From positions 622,880 through 686,879 of the forward strand of contig CH002840.1 in assembly GCA_000149265.1 (NCBI GenBank): a DNA stretch of 64,000 nucleotides, given 5' to 3'. The notes beneath the pieces were generated by a model. That model did not search any database and was not told the DNA's origin. It saw only the letters and a program-made list of their open reading frames with translations. The translations under genes and the position numbers were made by a program. Every line of letters begins with the position of its first letter. Position 1 is the first letter of the stretch. This document shows, one piece after another, positions 38,008-50,959 of the stretch. Source of the DNA: Ciona savignyi. Taxonomy: Eukaryota; Chordata; Ascidiacea; Phlebobranchia; Cionidae.

Positions 38008-38053
38008 TTTTTTTTTCTTTTTTTTTTTTCTTTTTTTTCTTTTTTTTTTTTTC
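38008..38053. repeat. Poly-T tract with scattered C
   Basis: A long run of T broken by single C bases directly precedes the 336-bp array. It creates false Lys-rich open frames on the minus strand. It may be the A-tail of an inserted element in reverse orientation. Confidence 0.85.
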
Positions 38054-38067
38054 TTCGTCAAACGCTT

Positions 38068-39285
38068 GACAGGCATGGCATGGCGCCCCGACATCTAACA
38101 GAAGGAATAATGGAATAGCAATGAAACTTGGTGATTTTTTAGACAACATGCCCTAGATATGCAGAAACCAAAATTTTGGGTAATAAATTTAGGGGAATTC
38201 CCCTTGGACGTTAAAAACCAAAACGGTCATTTTTTTCTACAAAAATTATCTTTTTAGGCCATAGCGCTTGAACGGCTGCTTCAATTTGAATCAAATTTGG
38301 TGGAATGTTAGTGCACTAGTCACTGATTTAACACTTAAAAGAAATAAAAAAATACCTGGTGAAATACCCTAAAAATTAAACTTTTGATGTTAAATGATAC
38401 TTGTGACAGGCATGCTATGGCGCCCCGACATCTACCAGAAGGAATAATGGAATCGCAATGAAACTTAGTGATTTTTTAGACAACATGGCCTAGATATGCA
38501 GAAACCAAAATTTTGGGTAATAAATTTAGGGGATTTCCCCTTGGACGTTAAAAACCAAAACGGTCATTTTTTTCTAAAAAAATAGCTTTTTAGGCCATAG
38601 CGCTTGAACGGCTGCTCCAATTTAAATCAAATTTGGTGGAATGTTAGTGCACTAGTCACTGATTTAACACTTAAAAGAAATAAAAAAATTACTAAGGGAA
38701 ATACCCTAAAAATCGGATTTTGTTCTCTAATTATGATTGTGACAAGCATGTCATGTTGCCCCGAAATCTAGCAAAAGGAGTAATGAAATCGCAATAAAAA
38801 TATGACATTTGTAACAGAACATGGTCTAGATAAGCAGAAACCAAAATTTTGGGTAATGAATCTAGGGAAATGCCCCTGAGACGTTAAAAACCAAAACATT
38901 TTTTTTCTAAAAAATTAGATTTTTTGGGCATAGCGCTTGAACGGCTGCTCTAATTTTGATCAGATTTGGTTAAATGTTAGACCATTAGACACTTTATGTC
39001 AATTAAAAGAAAGAAAACATTTGCTTAGAGTAATTCCCCTAAAAACGAAGATATGTTCCTAAATTATGATTGTGACAGGCATGCCATATCGCACTGACAT
39101 CTCCAACAAGGAGTCGACAAATCACATTAAAACTTTAAGAATTGTTACATAACATGGCCAACATATTAAAAACAGAAACTCATCTACTAAACCTAGGGGA
39201 ATTTTCTTTATTTCATTACAGCGCTTAAAAAGGTTTAATTTAAAACATTTAAGGTAAAATGTTCCTAAATTAAGATGTTTATTCT
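38068..39285. repeat. Tandem array of a 336-bp unit, about 3.6 copies
   Basis: Units start with GACAGGCATG or a close variant at 38068, 38405, 38741 and 39074, so the periods are 337, 336 and 333 bases. The first two copies are almost identical, the third has diverged and the fourth is degraded and shortened. Shared marks in each are CCCCGACATCT, CAGAAACCAAAATTTTGGGT and CATAGCGCTTGAACGGCTGC. There is no open frame through the unit. It looks like satellite-type DNA, with homogenisation strongest at the left end. Confidence 0.9.
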
Positions 39286-41745
39286 TTTTTTAACTACACA
39301 TTGAAAAGAAGTTTGGTTGGACAACTATGGGACCCATGCGTTTATGCTTGCAGAAACAAACTACTTACTCAGTGTATAAAATACAAATTGTGGTTAGGGA
39401 CCCTGTAGCATGAATATATGGCATACAAGTGTGTTTTACAAATGGTGTTGGTTAAACACGTGGTTGACACTCTCTAGTTTACTATGAATTGAAAAATCAA
39501 GTTTCTGATGTCTACTGCGATAACTAGTGATTCCTGTATATAAATAAAGTTTAATACAGTATGCCTTTAAAAAGTTCAGGACATCGGCCGCTATGAAACA
39601 ATGTTAAATATATATCCGCACGATTTACTTCGTTTTCAAAAGAACTTTTAAACAAAAAAATGACCAAGAATAAATCCATACTTGATTGCATTTTAGAGGT
39701 AAAAAAGATTTAAAGTAATAATAATTTTATTAGGGCTATCAAAACCGATTTACGGCCAATAGGTGTACATAACAGGTTTTGTACACAGACATATTTCCTT
39801 TCGGTATACTTTTATTTCACCTTTGATTTCCCGTGAAAACGTATTTTGCTTGGTTACGGTTAATATTTTTCAACTCCGGATACGCATATGTGGGTATAAA
39901 CTGAGAAAAGGACAACTACATTTCCATTTGCGTGATTCTTAGTTCTCTCTCCTAATCGTAAAAACGAAAACATAAAAGCGCAGACCATTTTTTACAGCAG
40001 GCTTTTGTATTTCGAATACCCGAAAATACCACATTCCAGTTGGATATTTTACTGTTGGCAGTGCCGCTTAATAGATATGTTTTTGGATAAAACTGCTATT
40101 GTTGTTTAAGTCGTATTAAACTTGACAGGAATTTTAACAACGCTGTGTCTGTGCGGGAAATAATAACACAAATCTATTGTTCGGTTATATTTCAATGTCA
40201 TAATGCACGCTGATGCGACACAATGTGTATGCATGTAACTATAGATTAGTTGCAAAACAGCAAATTTACGGCTTAAACAAGCCTGGTTGATTTGCAATTA
40301 TATATTTTCTGTGCAGCATCTACACAAGATGTTTTATGATGTTTATTACCAGTTGCTTAAGTGTGCTTAGCCTGTCTTGAAGAAATGTTTCCTAATTTCC
40401 GGTGTGTTCAATTTAAATAATAGTGCACGGCTTAAAACTTGCCCCTGTATCGTTGGTAATAAAACTGAGTATTCGACTGATTTGCGCAGGCAACCCTGCT
40501 CCAGTGCAAATAAACACGGGAATTAAGCTAAGCCGAACGAGCTGTGGCTTCCTTCAAAGAGAAAGCCGGAGAACTTGGCGGCCATATTGTTCGACATTTC
40601 AGTTGCGAACCATATCGGTTCCTACAGTCGAAGTAGGCTTATCTGGGCGATCTGGCTTTTACATCCTACGTAGCACATAGGCTGATGGATTTATTACTTT
40701 CTTTACGGTTCGACTGACTGGCCAATAGAAAAAGCTTTCTTGGTCATGTGGGAGCTCTTATCCGTCTAGTCGCATGCGATTAAAATCTCCGCTCCTTCCC
40801 TCTTTCCCTCTTGGCTGTTTTTGTTTATCTTTCACTCTGCGCGCAACTACCTCGTGCTCTCACTTTTTGCTCTTTTTTTCTCCTCTCTCACCTCGTTGTT
40901 TAATTTACAGCTTTGCGCACGTCATTCACTCTTTCTGATCTCCCACTGTGCGTTTCCTTACTGTTTATTCATTCAGACGCGCAAGAACCAGCACCGGGGT
41001 ACTATCGCATCGCTTCTCCGGTATGATTTTCATAGCCAGTTCGACTTAAACTGGATAGCATACCGACGACAGTAAGGGTCACGGTTTTAGGCCGTTTTTT
41101 TAAATCATTGAAAAAAATATTTTTTTAGAAGATTTGTCAAAATTAGCCAGCCAAAAAACGGGCCTAGAAAGATTCTTTTGTAGTTGTTATGTTAGTTTTT
41201 ATATAAACAGGAGTGAGTAATCAGATCAAAACTAGAGAAAATATATATTCGGTAAAAATTATTCTCCATGCAAAAGAACATTTATTTACGAGATGGGAAT
41301 TTTCTTTCGTCGCAGTATCTGAAAATCCGCTCCTTGCAGTTAGCGAGCAATTTATATGGGCCCTCTAATTTTTTTTAATTTAATACAATAGGCAGAGTTA
41401 AAATATAAGCTGCAATCCTGATGTAGGATATTATTCTTTACATTTCTTTTTTGCTGTTTTTCAGATCTAACTAATAATATTTGGGGGAAAAAGAATGAAA
41501 TTGTGTTCAAGTTCAATCGACCTGTATTTCCATAAGAAATGTGAAAGAGGTAAGCCAATGGTATTTCTTTCGATTTTGGCTGTTTAACTAAGTTGGCTAA
41601 AAACTATTTGCCCTGCGAGCGAGTGTAAATACGGTCGCCATTTTAACGCTTTTAAGGGGCAGGCGAGCGCCCGGTCTCTTGTGAATCAATCCAGCGCCCA
41701 TCAATGGCACTCGCTGTTCGGCGGCGCGTGTCCGCTGCGCTATAA

Positions 41746-41827
41746 TGACGTCATAGTGTGTAACAATGCATTTGGCGTGATAGTCGCCGACGTCACTATT
41801 CGCTACAAACAATTGACTCTATAAAAA
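41746..41827 (+). promoter_or_regulatory. TATA-box promoter-like segment with CRE sites
   Basis: TGACGTCA lies at 41746-41753, a second CRE-like GACGTCAC at 41789-41796 and TATAAAAA at 41820-41827, with a CpG-rich block (41630-41760) in front. Transcription would begin near 41850 on the plus strand and read toward the disordered-protein gene 1.2 kb away, so this is the best candidate for its promoter. Confidence 0.4.
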
Positions 41828-41973
41828 CACCGCGTCACACCTTGATTGATGGTAACATTTGCAACCCTAACGAAGTGTTTCCCTTTCGCGAGTCCACCGA
41901 TCGATTTAGCACGCTTGCGTTAGCAAAATCAATACCGTGCTAATCCAAAACGAACAAATCCAGAACTCGGAAA

Positions 41974-42150
41974 ATGTCGTTGGAAACCCTCTTTCGTATA
42001 TCTTGTCATTTGATTCCGTTCTCCGCGCTTTTTAATCAGTGCGTGTCAATAGCAGCAAGCGCCGTATTGTGCGGTTCCAGTGTTTTCCCCGTTAATAAAT
42101 CAATCTGCAGCGCCGAAACCCGACACTTCCTTACCAGGAACGCCTCCTAA
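41974..42150 (+). CDS. Small open frame (58 codons) in the presumed 5' leader
   Basis: The first good ATG after the TATA box (context GGAAAATGT) opens a 58-residue frame beginning MSLETLFRISCHLIPFSALF and ending with TAA. It is Ser/Cys/Leu-rich with a hydrophobic first half and matches nothing I know. It could be an upstream open frame that limits translation of the large gene, a first exon, or chance. Confidence 0.2.
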   Translation: MSLETLFRISCHLIPFSALFNQCVSIAASAVLCGSSVFPVNKSICSAETRHFLTRNAS

Positions 42151-43033
42151 GAACGACTCTACCATTATGCTCGACATGGTGGTTTGCATTATTTGTTTCA
42201 AACCACCCACCTAGCTCCCGCAACCATTAATGAATGGGTTGCGTTGCAGTTCTGTTTCACACAATGGCTACTTTCGACCACGGCTCTCGACTTCATCTTA
42301 AAACGGCCAGGCCAAGGGCACGCTAGGCCAATAGTATAAAGTTTTTCATTAAAATGCCGTTAGAACGAGTACTTGTTGGGACGATTTTTTAAGGCGAAAA
42401 TCAACATTTTGTAATCAGGAACCCATTGCTTTGTTCACTGTAAGTAAACTGGTCTCTGTACCGTCATTTAATGTTGAACAAAATGTAAACGATTCGCTTT
42501 TAATACAATTTTCGAATTGCACTCATAATGCATGCAAACTTGCGATAGATTTGTAGAAAACGTGGAAAACTCGAGTTTCCGTTCTTGGCTCATCGTAACG
42601 ACTTATCCGCGGCAGGCAATTTACTAATCCGTCTTCCGTGTTCCTTCCGCGCCTGCTGTCGTTGAGAACAAGCGATAAACGCCGCGCATTTGGCCATGAC
42701 GCACGTGACAAGTTTGTTTACACTCCCCTGTCACTTACAGAGTCAAATTCAACGGCGTCGACAAATTTCATAAGAGGAATATAATTGCTTCGCGAGATGG
42801 CGTTTTTAAATGTTGCCGTTTGTTCCACGGGTACTACACACCGCATTATGTAACCACTACATAAACTTTCTGTTTTACAGGGCTCCGAGGTGCTAAACAT
42901 CAGCTAATGGATTACGCCTTCACCAGTTCCAAATCATCCCTGGTGCTTTAGAGACATTCTGGCAACGGATTATTGTTTTGAATAATTCAGTGGATTTACA
43001 AAATTGGATGTAATTCGAAAGCGGAATAACAAA

Positions 43034-46000
43034 ATGGCGACGCGTCTGGAGCCGCCTTCACGTGAGGACAACGGACTCTGGAGCCTTGCTACTGCGTGTA
43101 GCGCATTCCGCGGGACGGAGCGTCATTCGTCGATGTCCCCTACCACAGAGTCGAGCGGCTCTCCGGACTCGAACGCAAGCCGCAACTGTAGGTTGGCCGC
43201 ATCTCCCGATTTAAACTCCTCCCTTCACTGCAACGACGCCGACCACTTTTGCCACAATGACAAACCATGCGGGTTCGAGCAAACAAGGATTATATCGCCG
43301 ATATCACCCAACGACTGGTCCCCTGCCAGTCCGTCTCTTACTTTCAGCATTCCCTACAACACTACTCTCCCCGGTACGCAACATAAAGCAAACCGTAACT
43401 CTCTGGCGTGCAGCCAATTTCAAAGTAGTACCAACAAACCGAGCAAGCCAGCGCCATTGCAGAACTCGCGAAGTTTGTTCCCACTTCTTAGCACGTTAAG
43501 TTCAAACGCGGAAAACGTTTACCGTACCGCAACGCCACCACAGGCACCGGATGCAGAGCAACGCGGGAATGTTGATACTTCTAAAACGTCAAAGAAAAAA
43601 TCAATAAATGGAAGGAAAAACCAAATCAACAAAACCAGAACTGCAAAATCAACTGACAAGACTGACTCTTTTGAGACAAAATTAAACGACAAAAATAAAG
43701 AGCTTACAAAATCCTACGTTGGTGCCTCTGGGGTAATAAAACCGAGTAAAACGAAGCGAACTCACAGAAACGAAGATCGAGGCAAAGAACACAACGAGAA
43801 AGAACTCGTGCAACACCAGTCTAACAACCACGCACACGATAATGGTTCCTCTGGTGTAACCACGTCTGACGCGAGAACCGGCTCTATATTCGACGACGCC
43901 GATGCCGCTCAGGCTTTGCTCGGGCTCAGTGGCGGTTTCTTGGCGATGCAGCCACCAGACTTACATTTCAAGCTCCAAATGCAGGAAAATGTGACCAAAC
44001 CGGGCGGCAGCGCGTTAAACTGCGACGGGAATCGTTCCCGCCGAGTCCCGAGGTCGTTTTCGGAAACTTTAAACTTTGACCCGCAAAGCTCTACGTCAGT
44101 TCAATACTCGGGAGATTTGCATGATGCAAAACTTGACATGAATTCCCCAGCAGAGGAAAATGGCGGAACGCTGGAAACGCCCACGGAACCGATGTCTCCG
44201 AGGAAATGCGTGCCAGAGTCGCCCACCGACCAGTTTCCTCGTTTTCACTTCAAAAAAGCGATTTGTCGCAAATTCGCAGAATCGTTGGATCGACCGAACG
44301 AAGACAGTTCGCCGAGAAAGGGCGCCGAGACTCCCGCCGTCGAGTCTGTTTCAACCGATCCCCCTTTACAAAATGGAGTCTCGAGGCTAAACAGTCAATC
44401 GACTGATCCAAATGAAACTAACACAAATCGAGATTGCAACGCGAACCAAACTTCCCGGGATATTAAAAGAAAGAAACACAAATCAATAACTGTAAATTCA
44501 AACCCGCAAACAAACGAAAAATCCAACTCTGTTTTACGGAAACCGGAAACAAAACAAACCGCGAAACTATCAGATAAAAATCTTAAGAACATTACGCCCT
44601 CTAATGATGCTACTAACACGAGCCACGCCAAAGTTACAACTCTGTCGGAACGAGAGGGACACGATAATACGAATAACACGAAGAACAACCTTTACAGGAT
44701 ATCGTGTTCATTAGGTTCGTCGAATGAGTCGTTGAACGAACAATACGATGAGAGCGAGGTCGGGGAAGAGAGCGACTCAACGAGCGTTTACACCAGTGAG
44801 AGCGAATACGAAGATCTTCCTTCCGACACCGAGGACAAAGAGAAAAGTCCTCCGGAGCAACTGGATGATGGGAAGCTGAAAAAAAGACAGTTTACCCTCA
44901 GCCAGCCCAAGTTCTCGCTTCCGGCTAGAAGCAATAGTTCAGAACCCCAAAAGCTGTGTTCGCAGGGGCGTTGCAACGAACTTTCGGACTCAAAACTCCC
45001 GAAGTGGGCACCTTCACAATGTCCCCACCGACAATCTCGCTACCACCGCGACGTAGCCCCACCCCCGAGAAGTCGCGATCGTGCTTCGGCGCGGTACACA
45101 TCCGGAAAGCGACTTTTACGTTTTCGACCAAAAACGAAGCAACTTCGCAAAGTAAACAACACCACGCGAGTCGTGCTTCCACCAACGCTCGAACCGCGGT
45201 GCTTGGAAAATGTCCGGTCCGATTTAACTCGTCTCGAAACGGCCTCAATTCAGGTGAAAATGGTTGGGGTGCAAGTGATGAAGCCACAACGTTCGGTGCG
45301 TTATCGGACGGAGCATCCTTTAAAACGTTATCGAAAGAGAAGGACGTTGAAGCGCGGACTAAAGAAATGACGGACGATTCCTGGTCAAGTGATCACGCAG
45401 GTAGCAGTCGGGTTACGTATGATAAACTCCGTCTGCCGAGATCAAACGCAAGATCCCCCGCGCTGGAAGCGCAGCAAATGGGGGAAATCAAAGCCCGGAC
45501 GAAAACGAAAGCATGGCACTTCCGCCAAATTAGAGAAAAAACATTTGACCAAGGAATTGGGTCAAGACGCTGAACAAATGTCGATTGATTCAAAGGATTG
45601 TATAAGAGCGTGTTTCCACGATAAACAAACCAGTCAACCCCATGATTCCTGTCGGCAGGATGGTTTGAGAAGCTCGAAAAAATCAAAAGAAACATACGCC
45701 GGCGCGTGTCGTATCGGGCCTTACCACGAGAGCACGACGGATTCGACGGATACTGTGACGTCACGGCCGTCCTCCCGCCAATCGTCGCTCGTCGGCGAAG
45801 AAGACATTTCCGAACGTCGAACGAATAAGCGACATCGAAACAGCGAAAACTTAGAAAAACGGAAAAAACGAAAGAAACGTCACCGCTCAGCAAACCCGCT
45901 AACCAACGCGTATGAGGAAACAAGACCCCACGTCAGTTCTGTGAAACAGAACCGTGGGTTTCGGTTACTTTCGTGTTTTCCCGCCCCACCCTCGCTAACA

Positions 46001-46183
46001 GCTGGACTAGCAAGGGGTGAACTGTTACCCAGCTATGGGGCTTCGGTTGACCATCATTGCCCCAGACTGCCGGCCAAGTGGCAAAAGGGGTCTAATGTCT
46101 TGGAGTTAAAACAAAAAAGACAACGAGAACGTTGGCGAAATATGACTTTGGATATGTTTTGTATGGGAGATGTGAAAATTTAA
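43034..46183 (+). CDS. Large intrinsically disordered protein, unrecognised, single exon with two frameshifts
   Basis: The ATG at 43034 has a good context (AACAAAATGG). Three overlapping open blocks describe one protein of about 1,050 residues. The first frame is coding-like from 43034 to about 44945, a second frame from about 44950 to 45455, and the original frame again from about 45460 to TAA at 46181-46183. The first frame otherwise stops at 45368-45370 after an Arg-rich tail typical of out-of-frame reading. The switch points fall near CCCCAAAA (44944-44951) and CCCCC (about 45456), as if one base were missing and then one added. Composition is rich in Ser, Asn, Thr, Lys and Arg, with an acidic patch (SESEYEDLPSDTEDKEK) and basic clusters (KRKKHK, EKRKKRKKRH) that suggest a nuclear protein. 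Short hydrophobic motifs stand out: GLWSLATACSAF near the N-terminus and DADAAQALLGLSGG. No catalytic domain, membrane segment or signal peptide is visible. Possibly transcriptional; function unknown. Confidence 0.7.
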
Positions 46184-46260
46184 TATTTCATACCCGTTGC
46201 ATATTATTAGGCCTGAAACACCACACATAGGCTGGAAGGTCTTATAACATGTTTTTCATT

Positions 46261-46266
46261 ATTAAA
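46261..46266 (+). terminator. Candidate polyadenylation signal of the disordered-protein gene
   Basis: An ATTAAA hexamer lies 78 bases after the stop codon. It is the common variant signal, at an ordinary distance. Confidence 0.4.
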
Positions 46267-48085
46267 AACGTACGCGCCCGAGCTTATGATAAACAAACCA
46301 AATTTGCTTTAGTTTTCATGCGAATGTGTGAACCCGGTCCAAGAACAAGACAAACGAAGTAGAAATCGAGTTTGTTTTAAAACATCAAATTTCTACGCAA
46401 GCAATACACATTGCGGAGTTCATTGTTTAACCAAATGTGCTGACTCATCTCTTTATCCTAGGTCCCATATACACGCTTGCGCCGTCGCAAAGTTGATTTT
46501 GTTTCGTTTTGGCTTGCTGGTATAGGCTCATTAAACAATCACCTGTCAGTTTATGAGCGTATGTAAAACCTACGTTATACATGTGTACTGATGCACTTTC
46601 CAATTCTTTTTAGGTGCAAACATTGTCTTAAATTGTGTTCGGTATTACGTGTCGCTGAATTTTCAACTTATTACCGCAATGTTCATATCCAAATGTTCCA
46701 AATCCCCACAACACTATTCGTACATTTCAGTGCACCGTGGTGTGGCTATTTTCAATGCTACATCAATTTCTGCATCGGACACGTAATTCACATGTACGGT
46801 TCCCGATTGCTAAAGATAGGTGTCGCATTTCAGCCACTCACGATTTCTCGTGCATTTTACATCGACACTTTGTATAGTAAGCCCCGAGGGAGTTAGTAAT
46901 GTGGCTTACAATACTTTGGTCCTTCGCGTGCCACGCAAAGAAAGCGTTGTGAAAGCAGCTATAATCCCGCACGTTTTTTTTTCTGTCACGGCGCATTTGC
47001 AGTTTAACGAATGTTTTACTTCCCGTTTTAGCTTTAATATGACCATGTGCCACCCCATCACCTGACAAAATTAGACTGGGGTATATACTCGCCCCCTCTC
47101 TTGTCGCTTAAAACAACCGCAGCACACAGCCGCCGTCCAACCGTCTTTACAGCAATGTGTACGTATGTCCCGCCAATATCAACACCAAACATTTTGCTGT
47201 AAACTGATACTTCAGTGACGAAGGCAGATAAGGTGCCACTTTTTTAGCCACAGAATCACTCCTTGTATGTGAACACGAATGATAATGCAAAAGTATTAAA
47301 CACTCCACCGTTTTTTTATTGAGTAGACCATGATCTAATCATTGTGGCAGTATCGGCCACTTTCTCGAATGTTTCACGGTTCCACCAATTTGTGGCAGTT
47401 TTTTGAAGCAGAAATGTTTTCGTTATTTAATTTTGCTGTTTAAATCTTCGTCTTTATTACCAGGTGCTGTTGAGAGGTTTTTAACGTTGTCAGGCTCAGT
47501 TCCGCAGAATTTTAAATCGCTTGTGAGCCGCATTTCGTATTTTAACTTTCAATTTACTGATACACATTTTTATGCATTCAATGCCCTTTCTTTCTTTTTC
47601 GAATTTTAATTTTCTTATGTTCGTGCTATATACATCATGAATACAGAGAACATTGTATTCACAAAAGCCTTTTTAATATCAGGTTATATTTACAATTATT
47701 TACCCTAGTATTGTGAATTTAAGGACAAGATGTTTGGCTTTGGTTAGTTTGCTTCTTTTATTTACATAAAAGTCACGCCAATAATAATTTTAGGAGATAA
47801 CTAAGAATACGTTAAACTACTGTCGCTTAAAACACGCCAATTTCGCAAATGTAATAATATAAAAATATTATCCCACTAGACGCGGATGCATAAACTAAAA
47901 TTGTTTTTTAAATAATAAAACAAATAAAATTAAATATGATACTGGCGTAGTAGAAAGTATAGGGCTGTGATGATTTAAACCTAAAACTTTGTTGACACAT
48001 AAAAAATCACTGGAGGTTCCAGAATTCGGCATTGGGCATGGTAATATCTTGGGGAAAACGAAATGAGGAAAACTAATCGCTTTAC

Positions 48086-48165
48086 GACCTAGTGACGAAA
48101 TGTTTAACGCGACCAATACATAAAAATTCTATACAAAAACAAGCCCAACGTGGAATTAATCCTAA
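48086..48165 (+). repeat. Short tRNA-like repeat, diverged
   Basis: GTGACGAAATGTTTAACGCG and GACCAATACATAAAAATTC match the family. The terminal AGCCCAACGTGG is recognisable. Confidence 0.4.
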
Positions 48166-48344
48166 ACACCCCCAAAAAATGATAGCTAACACAAGGAATA
48201 GGTCTAACTTTAGTGTAGTTCTTGACCTGGTATTAATGATTGGGGCATGGTAAGAATTATTTTCATACTTTTTTGTATTTTTATTTAATCGACTGGACTA
48301 ATCCTTTGCTCATAACGATATAACCGCGCAAATACCTAAACGAA

Positions 48345-48510
48345 ACCACTGACTAAAAGTATGGAAACTTATTTTAACCCAGCTCTAAACACTAATCTTA
48401 ACCCCGGAATTACCGATATATCCAACCCTAGCCCCAGCTCGTAAAACCCAGATTAATGCGATAATATTCAGTTTAGTGCGTGCTTTCCTTCTTCCTTTTT
48501 GTAGTTTGTG
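48345..48510 (+). repeat. Dispersed repeat, third family
   Basis: The shared order is a GGAAACTTATTTTAACCCAG block, a run of CTAACCCC-like motifs and GTGCGTGCTTTCCTTC. It matches 52690-52875 and, inverted, 63410-63540. Confidence 0.45.
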
Positions 48511-48595
48511 ATATCAAATTTTTCACTTTTTCATTCAAAAGTGTTAATATGTAATTGGATAGTTTAATAAAAGCTGTACAATGGAACGATTTAAT

Positions 48596-48870
48596 TTAGT
48601 ACCGCGTCGGAATGCTAACCGATATGCCTGGGTTCGATACCAGCCGTTGGCCAGTGGGTGTTGTCCTTAGGTAAGATACTTTGACAGCGTTAGCCGAACT
48701 TGTTATTTATGTGGATGATTAAAAACTGAAAAAACTGAAGAAATGTATTTTGATTGACGCACTGCAATAGCCTAAGAAACCCGACTGTGAGCACACTGTT
48801 ATCTGACGACTGCCCGTCTCATAACTGTCATACATAATCCCATTCTCGTGTATAAATAAAATGTGCCTCT
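48596..48870 (+). repeat. tRNA-headed SINE
   Basis: A good B-box (GGGTTCGATACCAGCC) sits at 48629-48644, the linker GTTGTCCTTAGGTAAG follows, and the body has ACTGCAATAGCC and GACGACTGCCCG. Confidence 0.65.
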
Positions 48871-50959
48871 TTCATAGTCTAATCAATTCCTCATAATCAT
48901 TGTTCTATATGGAAGATGTAAAAGATTGATTAAACAAACTAATTCCGCCATGTAAAAAAATAAACTTAACCAACTAGGTCCTCTAGTCCTCAACAGTACC
49001 TTCGTAGAACGGTCGATTCGGGATCAGTGGCACATTAATAAACGGTGGAATGTGGACACATCACTTTGTAGCATTGTTTTATTGGCGGTGTGCGACTATG
49101 CACGTGGTCTCATGCACAGCAATATGTTTTGCATATAGCTTGACATTAAAATGATTTTTTTAATACTTTTACACAAATTTCCTTTTGAATTGGTGATGGT
49201 TATGCACCAATTATAAAGCAAACAACGATTACGAAAAAACCATAACATAAAAACTAATATTGAGTAAACTTTGACGATCGCCTCAACAGTTGAGTGAGTA
49301 AATAGTTAAAGCGATCGATTTATATTCCAATTTTTACTTTAAAGGCAGTCTTAATAACGAGCCTATCATGGTTTCGAACCTTCTCCCTGTTAAAACACAA
49401 AATATCTTGCCACCACACTACAGCAACTCAAAATTTCGGTTTTGAGTATCGTTTAATCAATTCAAATAAATTGTTTGGACAAAAAAATAATCTTCAATAT
49501 TAAATACGTTAATAATAGAAATGGCAGGAAAAAAACTACGAAACTGTACATCGCAGTTTAATGGCACATTGTTGTTATGGTGGATAATGAAATTTTATTG
49601 GTGTGTTGTTGTGAAAACGGTATTACACATTTGATGATTTCTTGTGTCGACCCTTACCCGTCCATATGTGGGGTAAATATGTAGATTCGATGTCGACTAT
49701 TCCCAGAATCGTTTTTAAAAAGGCACAGCGACAATCAGGCGCCATTTTTAAATCTAAATAATTAATGACGCCGCCCTATAACTAATGTAAATATACAAAG
49801 AACCTAAAGCAGTAGTTTTCTGTCTCTGTTCATATATCACATCATAAATAAATAACACGTTATTGTTGATACAACCTGACACATGATTTGTAGCTTTAAA
49901 ACTCACTTTAAAATTGCGTTGGTATCACCGTGGACCGTCAAAGATTTGTGGTAATCATATCGGGTTTATACGGATACCATTCCAGTGTGCTTAAATTTAA
50001 ATTATATAAAGGATTTTTAACCTGGGGAATATCTAGGCTTGTGTGCTAATCAAAGTAGAATATTAAAGCAAGCCAAAAAAAAGCATTTCACTAAGAACTA
50101 ATTTGTGGGACCTAATTTCGTATTTTTTTTCAAATAATCAAATCGTTAGACTACCACTATTTTTGTATTACATAGTTACCCAGTGTAAATCACAGCCATA
50201 TAACTTTATTTAAAAAACTGGCCGGAGGTATTTTAACTAATTTACTGTGTATCAAAGTTTAGAGAAACGCAGATCGACAATTCGGTTCGCTAATTCCGCC
50301 GCATGTCTAGCAAAATTAGGCCGCCAAATTTTATGACAGACTCGATAGAAAATCTTAAGCATAGTGACAGGAAGAGATCCTGGCTACTCCGATTAAAAAG
50401 GCCTCTCTTTCTCTCTCTCTTTTTTATTTTATCCTGGTGTGTGTTCGTGCACGTTGAGACGTCATTCACCAGTTCTGTAGAACCAAGCAACCATGCTTAC
50501 GATTTTTTATATTATTTGATTTTTTCGGTTTGCAAAACTTTCTTAACACATATTTTTAGGTGTTTTATCCATATATACTTTAGACAGGGGGAACGAAATT
50601 AAACATAATAAAAAAAAGATCTTGCTAAATCCTTTGAGTAATACCGTAGTTGAAGTCAAATATTTGTTAAAATAAGTTTTATTTATTTCCATTATCCTTA
50701 CTTATCGATATTATAGTTCAAACACAGTTCTTGTTGATTTTATCAAAATCAGAAAGACAACTGTAAACATTATAAATCGACCAGGCCCTAAGCGAACGTG
50801 CAAGTCGATATAACGCTACACTAACTTACGCAAAGCATACAAAATTCATCCACAAGTATTTAGAAACTTACGCTTATTTGATATATGCAGTAAAAAAGTC
50901 ACCATTTTAAAGCACAGGCATAATCGACAAGATTTGCTCTGACAAAAAAATTCAGATAC

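Larger units (their letters stand above)
32290..41700. other. Gene-poor region of about 9.4 kb
   Basis: No supported coding exon on either strand. It holds one copy of the 100-bp hairpin element, a poly-T tract, the 336-bp tandem array and weak SINE fragments. It could be one long intron if the 32181 exon belongs to a gene further right. Confidence 0.45.

Noticed and set aside
37789..38149. Lys-rich open frames on the minus strand
   Set aside because: They are produced by translating the poly-T tract at 38008-38053 and have no other coding sign.
42986..43033. Joining the orphan exon at 32181-32289 to the gene at 43034 through the acceptor at 42990
   Set aside because: The orphan exon ends in phase 1 and this acceptor needs phase 2. 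In phase 1 a stop appears after seven codons.
45000..45370. Arg-rich end of the first frame of the disordered-protein gene
   Set aside because: The composition changes abruptly to that of out-of-frame reading, while the overlapping frame keeps the Ser/Thr/Lys pattern.
44395..45923. Long minus-strand frames opposite the disordered-protein gene
   Set aside because: They are antisense shadows of Ser/Arg-rich coding sequence. The plus strand has the start context and consistent composition.
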